DNA from: a marine gamma proteobacterium HTCC2080
GTDB lineage: Bacteria; Pseudomonadota; Gammaproteobacteria; Pseudomonadales; Halieaceae
Length of the DNA: 64,000 nt
Assembly: GCA_000169115.1 (NCBI GenBank)
Contig: AAVV01000006.1
Location: forward strand, 186,001 to 250,000
Reading direction: 5' to 3'
Below are positions 40,477-58,149 of this stretch, piece by piece (within the stretch, counting starts at the first letter, position 1; each line of letters begins with the position of its first letter). Both the position numbers and the translations under genes were made by a program. The notes beneath the pieces are model-generated. The model saw nothing but the letters and a program-made list of their open reading frames with translations, did not search any database and had not been told where the DNA came from.

Positions 40477-42353
40477 TGGCTATTTGGATTCTTCGGCCCC
40501 AAGAGAATGAGCAAGACGTGGTGCCCAAGGACCGCGGCACCAGACTCTACTTGCCTATCGCCAATAGTACCGTCAATTTATGTACTCTCGACGACCCTGA
40601 GATTATGCGTAGTACCCTCGAAGGGGTATTTCCGAATTACGATGATCAGGCACTTGCCTCTGAGGTTCAGGTAGCTTGGGCTTTCACCCATTGGCTGTCG
40701 GTTGAAGATACCGTCATTGTCGCGAGTCGTGATCCTGATGAACCTATTTCTGTTGCCCGCATCGAGTCACGTTGCCAGTACGAATCTGAGGCCGCTGGAT
40801 CGGCGCATTTTTGCGAGGTGCAGTGGATCGCGCAAGATATTAACCGATCGATTATTCACTCTGAAGTGGCGAGTGTTTTTTTGGCTGGAGGGAATTTTTT
40901 TCAACTGCGAAGAGAGGCCGATCTAGCTCATATCGAAGTTATTAGTCTGAACGATTGGGAACCTTTGCCGACTCATTTGCACTACGCAGGCCGAATATCA
41001 GTTGATAAGGCTGGGGCAAAGTCAGCTGAGACTGCATTAAAAAATTCCAAGTCCAATCAGGAAACGGTTTGGGAGTTAATGGCTGAAGAGGCAATACTGG
41101 ATCAAGAGCCGCTCAAGACTCGGCGTTTACTCTACGGCATTGCGCTATCGGTCGTGATGATAATTGTTTGGGCAACTTTTGCGGAAGTCGATATCGTGAC
41201 TCGCGGTCAAGGCAAGGTCATACCCAGTCGGCAGGTTCAGATTTTAGGGTCTCAGGATGGCGGGGTTATTACTGAAATCTTGGTGCGAGAGGGTGATCTC
41301 GTGCAAAAAGGGGAGTTGCTGCTCAAGCTTGATCAGACCCGGTCTCAGTCAAGCCTTGGGGAAAATATGGCGGAACGATCAGGCCTAATTGTTCGGGCTG
41401 CGCGTTTGCGAGCAATGGCAGATGGCCAACCTTTTGAGCCTACGCAGGAGATGCTTACTGACACCGCCGATATCGTATACCAAGAAAAGCAGCTGTATGA
41501 CAGCAGACTCGAAGAGCTGGAAGTTCAGAAGGGTATTGCTAGCCAGCAACTCAAGCAACGCCGCGAGGAACTGCGCGAACTAGGTGTTCGTCGGGGGCAG
41601 CTTGGCCGTGAGTTGGAGTTGGCTACAGAGGAGCTTTCCACAACAACCCCTATGATCGAATCCGGTGCTGTCTCTCCAGTGGAGGTTCTACGATTGCAGC
41701 GTGAGGTGAATAAAGCTGAAGGTGAATTGAATCAAACTCGAGCTCAGCTTTCTCGTGTCAGTGCATCTATCTCAGAGGCAGAAGGGAAGCTCGCCGGGGT
41801 AGATTTGGAGTTTTCAAACGGTGTTCGCGAGCAGCTTGCAGACACTGTGAACCGCATAAACGCGCTAAAAGAAGCGGGCGCTGGGCTTTCCGACAGGGTA
41901 CGGCAGACCAATTTATTGTCTCCAGTTACTGGCACCATTAAGCAGCTTCTTTACAATACAGTTGGAGGCATCGTGCTGCCTGGACGTGACATTGTTGAGT
42001 TGATACCGGCCGATGATTCGCTTTTGGTTGAAGTTCGCGTGCGACCTCAGGATATTGCTTTTATGGCACCGGGGCAGGTCGCCAATGTGAAAGTGACAGC
42101 TTATGATTTCGTTGTATATGGTGGCTTGGAAGGCAAGGTTGAGCAAATCGGTGCTGATACGGTTTTGGATGAGGAAGGCAACGCTTTTTATGACGTTGCC
42201 GTACGCACAACCACCGTTGCTTTTGGTAAGGACCAACCCATCATTCCTGGTATGACAGTGGAAGTCGATATTCTGACGGGGAAAAAGACCATCATGGCCT
42301 ATCTGATGAAACCAGTCCTGAGGGCGCAACAAAGGTCGTTGTCCGAGCGTTGA
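40476..42353 (+). CDS. lapC: Type I secretion membrane-fusion protein, LapC-like, with extra N-terminal domain
   Basis: A 625-residue HlyD-family adaptor, about 200 residues longer than usual. A single membrane helix (about residues 218-238) is followed by the typical periplasmic part: VDIVTRGQGKVIPSRQVQIL, a lipoyl half-motif, a coiled-coil hairpin (about 315-480), the second lipoyl half (SPVTGTIKQLL) and a beta-barrel end (PGMTVEVDILTGKK). The first 215 residues must be cytoplasmic and are not part of the HlyD family. They contain a compact region (about 65-160: WAFTHWL, DTVIVASRDPD, ISVARI, HFCEVQWI) whose pattern recalls PUA/EVE-like beta barrels. The gene is coupled to lapB upstream and to the LuxR gene downstream by overlaps. 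Confidence 0.9.
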   Translation: MAIWILRPQENEQDVVPKDRGTRLYLPIANSTVNLCTLDDPEIMRSTLEGVFPNYDDQALASEVQVAWAFTHWLSVEDTVIVASRDPDEPISVARIESRCQYESEAAGSAHFCEVQWIAQDINRSIIHSEVASVFLAGGNFFQLRREADLAHIEVISLNDWEPLPTHLHYAGRISVDKAGAKSAETALKNSKSNQETVWELMAEEAILDQEPLKTRRLLYGIALSVVMIIVWATFAEVDIVTRGQGKVIPSRQVQILGSQDGGVITEILVREGDLVQKGELLLKLDQTRSQSSLGENMAERSGLIVRAARLRAMADGQPFEPTQEMLTDTADIVYQEKQLYDSRLEELEVQKGIASQQLKQRREELRELGVRRGQLGRELELATEELSTTTPMIESGAVSPVEVLRLQREVNKAEGELNQTRAQLSRVSASISEAEGKLAGVDLEFSNGVREQLADTVNRINALKEAGAGLSDRVRQTNLLSPVTGTIKQLLYNTVGGIVLPGRDIVELIPADDSLLVEVRVRPQDIAFMAPGQVANVKVTAYDFVVYGGLEGKVEQIGADTVLDEEGNAFYDVAVRTTTVAFGKDQPIIPGMTVEVDILTGKKTIMAYLMKPVLRAQQRSLSER

Positions 42354-42970
42354 AACATGTGTTTATTAGCGCTAGCACAATGCCATCTCAACGGTGGTAT
42401 CGAGCATTCCCTGACTTGGCCCTGTGCAGCTCTGCAAAGGCTTATAGGGTGCAGGTGCATGATCGCGCAGATTTTTGTTGGTTAGATAGCCTGAGCCTAA
42501 GCCCTTCCGAATTGCTAAAAGCTGTGGGGAACTTAGCGAAAGAGCAGGCGCGACTTGTTGTGCTTAGCGCAAGTCCTAGCGAATCAGAAGCTTTTAGCGT
42601 TTTAGCGGCAGGGGCGAGAGGTTACTGTCATGTGGAATCAGTGCCCGAGCAGCTGGTTGAAGTGGCTCAAGCTGTGTGCGCAGGAGGATACTGGGTTCCA
42701 CCGGCTCTGGTACAGAGACTGGCTTCAGCCGCTTTATCAGTGGCTACTGTGCAACACTCGGAGGTGCCAGAGGGGTTTGACGAACTTACCGAGCGTGAGT
42801 ACCAAGTAGCTATGGCCGTTGGCAAAGGCTTAAATAATAAAGAGATTGCATCGCAGCTTGGATTAGGTGAGCGCACGATCAAAGCTCACCTAACGACGAC
42901 TTTTGAAAAGCTTCATGTTAGAGATCGGGTACAGTTGGCCCTTATCGTTAACCGATTACCCCTGCATTAA
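42350..42970 (+). CDS. LuxR/NarL-type regulator with degenerate receiver
   Basis: A 206-residue protein. The C-terminal 65 residues are a LuxR helix-turn-helix (LTEREYQVAMAVGKGLNNKEIASQLGL, then ERTIKAHLTTTFEKL). The N-terminal part resembles the second half of a NarL receiver (VVLSASPSESEAFSVLAAGARGYCHVES) but the phosphorylatable Asp is not evident, so control by phosphorylation is doubtful. The TTG start overlaps the lapC stop by 4 bp; GTG at 42359 is an alternative. Being in the secretion operon and just upstream of the adhesin gene, it probably regulates adhesin or exporter expression. This is inference. Confidence 0.85.
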   Translation: MKHVFISASTMPSQRWYRAFPDLALCSSAKAYRVQVHDRADFCWLDSLSLSPSELLKAVGNLAKEQARLVVLSASPSESEAFSVLAAGARGYCHVESVPEQLVEVAQAVCAGGYWVPPALVQRLASAALSVATVQHSEVPEGFDELTEREYQVAMAVGKGLNNKEIASQLGLGERTIKAHLTTTFEKLHVRDRVQLALIVNRLPLH

Positions 42971-43223
42971 TCCGGGTTTATGATGAGTTAGCGCTGCTCC
43001 AGCACACAATGACCCGGTTAAGAGGGCCTTGGCAACGATATCTTTGTCGCTTGTCTACTTGCAGTACCGACCTTATTGTCTGTTTATCGGTTGAACCCTG
43101 CTGAAACAGTAATATAAGCCTCGAAAAAACCTCGCGGTCTTTCCCTTTTGTCCATGGTGTAAGCGTTGGCTATCGCTGATGATAAGCCTTGGATTGATTA
43201 AGTTAGGTGTGAAGGCAGCTCTG

Positions 43224-51323
<8,100 letters not shown>

Positions 51324-51341
51324 CAGCCGTGTTGGTCTTCG

Positions 51342-51380
51342 AATATCGCCATTCCCGTTTTGGGAATGGCGATATTTTTT
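51342..51380 (+). terminator. Rho-independent terminator after the adhesin gene
   Basis: A perfect 15-bp stem (AATATCGCCATTCCC at 51342-51356 with its complement at 51362-51376), a 5-nt loop, and a T-run to 51380. It begins 19 nt after the adhesin stop. Confidence 0.92.
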
Positions 51381-51714
51381 GTCGGTGGATGAAATCTCTC
51401 CGGCGATTTGCCATTTTCCCTAATTTTCGGCGTTCTCAGCCTCAGTCAATGTTACTGTCATGCTGGTCTTAGCCTGCACTAAACTGGCTTGATACTTGGC
51501 TTTCAGCGGCATTGGTGCTTTTGAAGGTCGCTGGCAAGCAGCGTTTTAGGGCACCTTTGTGCCTCTTCAAAGTACAATCCTTTAAAAACAATCAACATTG
51601 TTTGTAATCACCTCGGACTTATGCGAAGCTTTTAGCTGGCAGTAGAAGGCTGCAAAAAAAAGCTCCTAGCTCAAATTAAGGGCGACGGCATAATAATATT
51701 GAGGAGATCCAGCT
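51381..51714. other. Gene-less spacer before the TonB receptor, 334 bp
   Basis: No coding frame was seen. The region should contain the promoter of the TonB-dependent receptor gene; GAGGAG lies 8 nt before its ATG. No Fur-like palindrome was confidently recognised. Confidence 0.5.
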
Positions 51715-53954
51715 ATGCGACTGAAAAAGCGCCATCATTTCCCCCTAAGTAAAAAATATGTATCCATGGCTGCTGCCATTGCTACCGCCGGAGTTTTTGG
51801 TGGCCTGCCGCAGGTTGCTCTTGGGCAAGACTCGGTGAGTCTTATCGAAGAAGTTGTGGTCACTGCAAGAAAACGAGAGGAGTCATTGCAGAACGTACCC
51901 GTAGCGGTGACGGCACTCTCCCCGACTCAAATTGAACAAAGTGGCGTGCAGACGCTTATTGATGTTGCCAAATTGGTGCCTAACGTCGAATTGCACCAGG
52001 TCACACAATCGGGAGCAGCATTGGGCGCCTCTATACGCGGCATGGCCTTTGACGATCTTGAAAAAAGTTATGAGCCGACGGTAGGGATCTCTGTGGATGG
52101 CGTTTTTATGGCCTCCAACGCGGGAGCCGTTGTCGATTTCTTCGATATAGAAGGTGTTGAGGTGCTGAGAGGGCCGCAGGGCACGCTCTTTGGGCGCAAT
52201 ACAATTGCTGGTGTCGTCAATATAAAGCGAACGCAGCCTACCGGTGAGTTTGGTGTAAAGCTTGAGGGTACTTTCGCAGACCACGACCGCCAAGACCTGA
52301 AAGGCGTTGTTAACGTGCCTTTAGGTGAAAAAGGTGGTGCGAAATTTTCATACCGTGATTTAGAGATGGATTCTCACCTCTACAACACGACCAATAACGA
52401 GAGGCCTTACAACCGTGACTCTCAGGTCTGGGGTGCGGCTATTCGTTATGACTTTACCGATAATTTTACGGCCACGCTCAGCTATGACGACTACGAGCAC
52501 TGGACCCAACCACCTGATGTTGTTGCGTCAGGCACCACTGACAGCGTATTTTGTTCTTTAGCTGGGTTAGGTTTGCCTTTTGGCGGCGCTTGTAACGAAA
52601 ATTCAGCCGCGCTTTCCGAGGCTAGTGGCTACAAAACATCCAACGCCTCTGAGCAGATATACAGCTACATGTGGGGAGATAACCTGACTCTGAATGCGAA
52701 GTACTCGGGTGATGGTTTTGATGTTAAGTACATTTTCGGAAGAATGGCCTTTCAAGAGGAGGCCTACTTCAACTCCTGGGGAGCGCCGCAACCGTTGTTT
52801 GAAGTACTGCGTGAACAGGATTATGAGCAAAACTCTCACGAGCTGCAGTTTTTGTCAGACTGGGATGGCCCGCTCAACGTAGTGGCCGGTGCCTATTATT
52901 TGGAAACAGAGGCCTTCATTACTTCAGGCCCAGTGTCTAACTTCCAAACAACTCAAGATGCAGATGCACTGGCCTTGTTTGGTGAGCTGAATTACGCGAT
53001 CAACGACCTTTGGTCTGTGACCGCGGGTATGCGTTGGACAGATGAAAGTAAGGATCTGGATAACCGGCAATATGGTAGTTCAGCCGATCGACTTGCAGGG
53101 GCTCCCATTGCTAATCAGCTGACTCCTAGCTACGAAGATTCAAATGTGACCTACCGCTTCGTGTTGCAGCGTGAGTTAAACGTGGGAATGGCTTACTTAT
53201 CCTATGCAACAGGCTATCGCGCGGGTGGTTTTAACAGCCGAGGTAATAACTCAGATACGGTTGGACCTTATGATCCAGAGGAAGTGGGTAGCTGGGAGTT
53301 GGGTATTCGGACTCAACCTACCGATCGGTTACAGCTAAACCTCACCGGTTTCTATGCGACGTATGAAGACAAGCAGCAGTTTGTTGTTACCGACGGCACA
53401 CAATGTGAGCAGGCAGCAACCGCAACTTGTACGTTCATTCGCAACGCGGCTGAAACAACTAACCAGGGTATTGAGTTTGAGGGTGTTTGGGTGCCCACCG
53501 ATAGTTTGAATATCCGCGCTACTTACGGCTATCTTGATGCGGAGTTCGATAAGTACGATTTTGGTGGCATTGATATTTCCAGCCAAGCTCAGGTGATCTA
53601 TGCGCCCGAGCACACGTTCAGTGTGATGGCTGACCATACGTCATCAATTATGGGCGGAACATTGGTTCTATCGGGAACTTGGAGCTACCGTAGCGACCTT
53701 TGGGGTGCTGCAGAATTTGCGTTCTACAACTACGATACGGGTCCAGACATTAATATTGATTCCCATGATCAGCTCGACTTGAGCGCGACGTATCTTCGTG
53801 ATTTACCACAAGGTGCATTAAAGTTGATGGTCTACGGTACGGATGTTCTCGATGGCGATGGCCGGGTTGCACGAGCTTATGATGCTGGCGCCTTCGCGTG
53901 GCAGAATTGGTACCTGGCCGTCACGTGGGTGTCACAATCGGATATGAGTTCTAA
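51715..53954 (+). CDS. TonB-dependent outer-membrane receptor, one-base frameshift near 3' end
   Basis: A receptor of about 746 residues with a signal peptide (cleavage near VALGQ), a TonB-box/plug start (IEEVVVTARKREESLQNVPVAV), plug features (VEVLRGPQGTLFGRNTIAGVVNI) and a 22-strand barrel. It resembles receptors annotated for iron complexes or uptake of organic substrates in marine bacteria; the ligand is unknown. In the zero frame it reads through to 54066, across a strong terminator. Adding one C at GGCC (53917-53920) gives WYLARHVGVTIGYEF and TAA at 53952-53954, the usual Phe-ending C terminus, just before the terminator. The true end is therefore probably 53954. It sits between the adhesin and the lapGD operon. 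Confidence 0.9.
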
Positions 53955-53970
53955 GATTGCAGCGTTGAAG

Positions 53971-53995
53971 AAGCCACCTTATGGTGGCTTTTTTT
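53971..53995 (+). terminator. Rho-independent terminator after the TonB receptor
   Basis: Stem AAGCCACC (53971-53978) and GGTGGCTT (53983-53990), TTAT loop and T-run to 53995. It lies 16 nt after the repaired stop codon of the receptor but inside the uncorrected reading frame. Confidence 0.9.
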
Positions 53996-54153
53996 GTGCC
54001 AAATTGTGCTGCGAGCCGGAATTACCGTTGCGGGATCTTGTTTCGTCGCTTGAAGTAGTCGTTTAGATGAGCAGGATGGGCTCACGTAGAAAGTAGAGCT
54101 ATATCCCCAAGAATTATTCATTCATCGAAGCAAAGTACGCTACTAGGTTTAAT

Positions 54154-55176
54154 TCACGCGTGGAGGCTATTTGGACTCTGCTCAAGTTGCGAAAAGTGCA
54201 AAAAAGCAGAAATATTGTGTTGTATGTAGTCAATACGAACTTCCCGGTCTCTGCGATCACCCCCGCCTCTCGTAAAGGCACCATCCTTTGTTTGAAAGAC
54301 TAGCTGGTGCCGCAAGTTTTCCTCAATGCACTTTAGGGCCGTGTTCTGAATTGAGCGTGTTGCGGTATTAGGTGGGAGCATGCGAAGAAAGGCGAGCAGC
54401 CCCTCTGTGCGGCAGGCGGTTGGTGTGCTTCTGCCCCAATTGAGATAGTTGGGTTTGTCGATTATCTCGGTCGCGATTTGTTCAGCGTGCACGAATATAT
54501 GCGGTGATTTATCAAACTGTTGCAGCTGCTCCAGGGAGTAGAGCATCCAATGCGATTGCTCGCGTACGCCATAGCCCTCTGCCGCTAAATCAGCTTCGAC
54601 CTCTCGTACAGTATTCAATAAGATCGAATCACCGGTTATTCGATAGCATGCTAAGAGCGCGAGGAGAGCTTCTCCCACATAGTACTCAGATCGAAAGCTG
54701 GAGATTTTGCCTGATTTAAAATACCGCTTATGAACGAAATCTCCGTGGAGCTTCCGCTGCTCTAAAATGAACAGGCACAGTCTATAAGAAGTATCGCGCA
54801 AGACATCGCTTTTGTTGATCTCATAGAGCTTTGCCAGCGCGAGAGCGGCCAGGGCATTGCCACCCAGCTTGATGCTATTTTTTTCGAGAATACAAAAATT
54901 AAGGTAGCTGCGAAAAAAACGCAGGTGTTCGTTAAAAAGGTAGGTTACGGCTCTATTTGCAGCAGTTAAAAGTTGCTCGTCCTTGGTGACGGAAAACACG
55001 TCGAGCATTGACCAAACAGTTCCTGAATGTCTGAGAACGTTGTAACCCGAGAGCTTCGCGTTACTGATGGCATCGTAGCGGTAACTGAACTTTCCTGATT
55101 CCAAGGTCAGTTCAGCGAGCTTATTGGCACCTGCCTTGGCTACGGCTAGCGCATCGCAGGATAGAATATTCCGCAT
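54154..55176 (-). CDS. Uncharacterised alpha/alpha-toroid-like protein in the lapGD operon
   Basis: A 340-residue, mostly helical protein without signal peptide or membrane segment. Repeated helical-hairpin patterns (LRHSGTVWSMLDVFSVTKDEQLL; GGNALAALALAKLYEINKS; YYVGEALLALLACYRITGD) recall (alpha/alpha)6-barrel enzymes such as glycoside hydrolases, epimerases or lanthionine-cyclase-like proteins. I do not recognise a specific family or catalytic residues. An RGGGDRRDREVRIDYIQHNISAFLHF segment near the C terminus may be the active-site side. The start overlaps the stop of the 60-residue frame upstream (TAATG), tying it to lapG and lapD. A role in modifying the adhesin or its glycan environment is conceivable, but only from context. 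Confidence 0.75.
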   Translation of the reverse strand: MRNILSCDALAVAKAGANKLAELTLESGKFSYRYDAISNAKLSGYNVLRHSGTVWSMLDVFSVTKDEQLLTAANRAVTYLFNEHLRFFRSYLNFCILEKNSIKLGGNALAALALAKLYEINKSDVLRDTSYRLCLFILEQRKLHGDFVHKRYFKSGKISSFRSEYYVGEALLALLACYRITGDSILLNTVREVEADLAAEGYGVREQSHWMLYSLEQLQQFDKSPHIFVHAEQIATEIIDKPNYLNWGRSTPTACRTEGLLAFLRMLPPNTATRSIQNTALKCIEENLRHQLVFQTKDGAFTRGGGDRRDREVRIDYIQHNISAFLHFSQLEQSPNSLHA

Positions 55177-55358
55177 TACGTTGCGTTGTCCTTAAGTATT
55201 TGCATCTTAAATTTTATGCTGGTGAAGTCAGAGCGATAACTGCGCAAGGCCACAAAATTTTGTGACAGGCTCTTAGCGAGCATTACACCTTTCCTGTGTT
55301 TTACTGCTATGAAGCACTTACTGCATTGATATAGTCCACATGCAGAGGTGGCCATCAT
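55176..55358 (-). CDS. Small 60-residue protein coupled to lapD
   Basis: The start overlaps the lapD stop by 4 bp and its stop overlaps the start of the 340-residue gene by one base (TAATG), leaving no untranslated gap. This double overlap suggests it is translated. The sequence has a Cys cluster near the N terminus (CGLYQCSKC), then a basic region; no family was recognised. Alternatively it is a coupling relay for the downstream gene, or a chance frame. Confidence 0.45.
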   Translation of the reverse strand: MMATSACGLYQCSKCFIAVKHRKGVMLAKSLSQNFVALRSYRSDFTSIKFKMQILKDNAT

Positions 55359-57277
55359 TCGTACTGAACACCTTGTCCACAGGCACCAGACACGCCTAAT
55401 TCGAAAACGGCGCTTAGCGCATCAGCGCTGCTGATGCCTTCAGCAATACAGGGTAGCCCCAGTGATTGAGCGATATTGATATAAGTGCGCATTAAAGCGG
55501 CATTGCCAGAACTGTTATTGATGTCGCGACTGAACAGGCTGTCCATTTTTATGTAGTCCATGCCCAGATCACCCAGTTGCCCGATATCACTAATGCGATA
55601 TCCCATATGCTCAATGCCGATTTTCACACCAGCTGCGTGGGCTACGGATACCAAGCGCTTGAAGTTGTCTGGCTGAGCGAAGGCGGTAGCTTCGCCAATT
55701 TCCAAATTAAGCTTGTTCGCGTTTTCGGTATGGTTTTTCAAGAACAGCTCTAACCAAGTGTTAAAGCGGCCATCGAGCAGCGCAGCAGAGGTGAGGTTGG
55801 CACACGTGCTTTGTCCGGTCTCCCGAATTTTCTCTATCGCCAAACCCGTAGCAATCTGGTCAATCTCATAACTAAGATTTAACCGATGCACCCAGGGCAT
55901 GAACTCCCCAGCGCTACGTAATTGTCCATCAACATTAATGCGTAACATGCCTTCGTGATGGATAAGTTGGCCGTCGGGGGTGACCACTGGAAATGTGGCA
56001 ATGACTAGTTGTTGTTCTTCGATGGCTGTCAGTAATTGAGAGTGCCAAAGGCTCGCTTGTTCGCGGATTGGTATGGCACTTCCGCTTGTTAGGTTGGCTA
56101 CGATAACTTCCGATTCTTCTTGTTCATCAGATACAACTAGCGCGCCGTCTAGGGCAGCCATTACATGCCCAATGGTTTGGCCTGAAGTGTAAGTTACGCA
56201 GGCGCTAGGCAGAGGCGTCTCCGTCATCTCAAAGTTTGCGAGTACCTCCCAGATAATGCGTTGCAGCGCTTCTGCGGCCTGTTTTGGCTCATTGGCAAGA
56301 GGGGCCAGTAAGCAGAAGTCGGAGCCATTGAGCCTGCCTGCGACCCAGTCGGATTGGGAAAGATTGAGGCGCGTTATAGAACTACCAATTTCGGCCAATA
56401 CGGCATCCATGGTTTGGCGTCCGAAGTTTTGATTGAGTCGGGCTAAGTTGCTCAGCCGCACTAGTGCGACACTACCACTGGCATCAGCATCCTCTGATTC
56501 CAGTTTTGCTCCTAGGCGCGCCATGAACGGACTGCGTAGTAATAGCCCTGTGCCGGCATCTATCTCTGTTGCCTCGCGCTGACGAGAGAGACGTTGAGAT
56601 TCTTTTTGCAACATTTCCCCAACGCGTCGTGCAAGTTCATTCATGGCCCGGGTTACCTCTGCGAATTCGGTCGTAGAGGGTTCTGGTGTGGTTATAAATC
56701 TGCGCTCTCCAATGGCCTTGGCTTGGATGACGACACCTTTTAATGGTGCCAAGATTCTTTGCAGCAACAAGGAACCTATGAGTCCAGCAAGCGCAACGGA
56801 CGCCAAGAGCGCCCAAAACATATTTTGAGCGGTTTTCCAGAGTTCGTCGTAAGCGACATCATCGTGGCGCTGCACTTCTAAGAGGCCCTGTTGAGTCCAG
56901 CCGGGTTGAAGCATTGCCTGACCAGGCGCGGACTCTATGGGAAACCAAGTCTTGAGGATGGTGGGGTAGTTACTGATAGTGCCCGGATTACTCCAGTCAA
57001 ATAAGGGTGGAGCCAGAGGATCTGGGCTCAAAAGTCGTATTCTTAGATATACGCCCTGATTGGCCATAGCAGAAAGGTAAGTCTCCAGCTCGATGCCATC
57101 GAGGTTGAGTTTGTTCAGATGCAGTGCGGTACCGTTAGCATCATTAAGGTTCTCAATGGCAAGTTGCTCTTCAAGATACTGGCTCGATCGCTCCCCCATA
57201 ATGATAAAGGAGATGACAAAAATCCCGATAATCATCGGCCCAATAAAGGCTAGCGCTAGCTTTTTATATAACGACAT
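55355..57277 (-). CDS. lapD: LapD-like inside-out c-di-GMP receptor
   Basis: A 640-residue inner-membrane protein. Membrane helix near 8-28, periplasmic LapD-type domain (about 30-150) with GWTQQGLLEVQRHDDVAYDELW, second helix (about 153-175), HAMP (LLQRILAPLKGV), then GGDEF and EAL domains that are both degenerate: NGSDF replaces GGDEF and HHEGML replaces ExLxR. It should bind rather than make or break c-di-GMP. W127 in the GW pair lies where Pseudomonas LapD has the Trp that contacts LapG. When c-di-GMP is bound, LapD sequesters LapG. It follows lapG by 12 nt. Confidence 0.93.
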   Translation of the reverse strand: MSLYKKLALAFIGPMIIGIFVISFIIMGERSSQYLEEQLAIENLNDANGTALHLNKLNLDGIELETYLSAMANQGVYLRIRLLSPDPLAPPLFDWSNPGTISNYPTILKTWFPIESAPGQAMLQPGWTQQGLLEVQRHDDVAYDELWKTAQNMFWALLASVALAGLIGSLLLQRILAPLKGVVIQAKAIGERRFITTPEPSTTEFAEVTRAMNELARRVGEMLQKESQRLSRQREATEIDAGTGLLLRSPFMARLGAKLESEDADASGSVALVRLSNLARLNQNFGRQTMDAVLAEIGSSITRLNLSQSDWVAGRLNGSDFCLLAPLANEPKQAAEALQRIIWEVLANFEMTETPLPSACVTYTSGQTIGHVMAALDGALVVSDEQEESEVIVANLTSGSAIPIREQASLWHSQLLTAIEEQQLVIATFPVVTPDGQLIHHEGMLRINVDGQLRSAGEFMPWVHRLNLSYEIDQIATGLAIEKIRETGQSTCANLTSAALLDGRFNTWLELFLKNHTENANKLNLEIGEATAFAQPDNFKRLVSVAHAAGVKIGIEHMGYRISDIGQLGDLGMDYIKMDSLFSRDINNSSGNAALMRTYINIAQSLGLPCIAEGISSADALSAVFELGVSGACGQGVQYE

Positions 57278-57289
57278 GGTGGTGCGCTC

Positions 57290-57970
57290 CTAAAATCCAG
57301 TGGTGAAGCCTTCCTGGCGAATTTTTTCTACGACTTGGCCCCAGCGAGATAATCGAGCAGTGGGCCGTTGATTAGTAGCTCGCGGTCCTGTGCCCACCCA
57401 CAACTGCTCCCCATTAAAGCTGAAAACAGGTTGTAGGTCGCCTCGCTCCGTGGCAGGTCTAATCACGTAATCTAGATTATCGAGAATTAAAGGTACCGCG
57501 GTTGGAGATTTGTACCAAGCTAACACCATGTGGGCTTGGTTTAACCCGCCCCGCTTTGCCTTGACGTAGACGAGTCTTAGTGAAGACGGTGGTACGCCCA
57601 TGAGTGTTAAGGTCGCGTATTTTGCGATGGCATAATCTTCACAATCGCCGATGCCTCTACCCATTGTTTCCAGCGGCGTAGACCAATAATCCTCAGTCTC
57701 CCACCGGTAAGTGATGTTTTGGTTAAAGAAATCATTAACCGCAACCAGTTTTTTCTGAGTATCTGCGTTGGCAAACGTCCCAATCATCGCCTCCCAGCGC
57801 AACACCGTTTGCACTGCTAGCGAGCCAAATCGGGAGCTCGCTTGAGCTTCTAAATTAGGGATTTGCATGCCCCGCAAATTACTGGGCGCTACCAGTAATA
57901 GTTGGAGTAGGGTCAATACCAAAATAAAAGGTATTAAGTGCACTTGCAATTTCCCGACAAAGGTCCACAC
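57290..57970 (-). CDS. lapG: LapG-like periplasmic cysteine protease
   Basis: A 226-residue bacterial transglutaminase-like cysteine protease. An N-terminal hydrophobic segment (about 10-28) exports or anchors it in the periplasm. The catalytic triad is visible: Cys110 in GDCEDYAIAKY, His147 in QAHMVLAWY and Asp164 in LILDNLD, with spacings like those of LapG. It should cut the TAAG motif of the adhesin at 43 kb and release it from the surface. First gene of the lapG-lapD-orf60-orf340 operon, divergent from the TolC-like gene; the 179-bp spacer holds both promoters. Confidence 0.93.
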   Translation of the reverse strand: MWTFVGKLQVHLIPFILVLTLLQLLLVAPSNLRGMQIPNLEAQASSRFGSLAVQTVLRWEAMIGTFANADTQKKLVAVNDFFNQNITYRWETEDYWSTPLETMGRGIGDCEDYAIAKYATLTLMGVPPSSLRLVYVKAKRGGLNQAHMVLAWYKSPTAVPLILDNLDYVIRPATERGDLQPVFSFNGEQLWVGTGPRATNQRPTARLSRWGQVVEKIRQEGFTTGF

Positions 57971-58149
57971 TTTATCATGTTAATCAGGCACCTATATCTT
58001 TACTCGAAAGTAAATTGTACGAAATATTGGGTGGGGAGCGGGTGATGACTTCAAATCTTGCTACTCCGGAAGTAAAAGATTAACAGGGTGATTTTAAGCG
58101 TCGCCCGCCAGGATGAGCCTTTGCGATCACAAGTTGATAATAGGATTTG

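Noticed and set aside
53952-54066. A genuine C-terminal extension of the TonB receptor
   Set aside because: It would be encoded across a perfect terminator hairpin, and the shifted frame gives the canonical Phe-ending strand and stop just before it.
55355-57277. LapD as an active diguanylate cyclase or phosphodiesterase
   Set aside because: The GGDEF and EAL catalytic motifs are both replaced (NGSDF and HHEGML), which fits a c-di-GMP-binding receptor.
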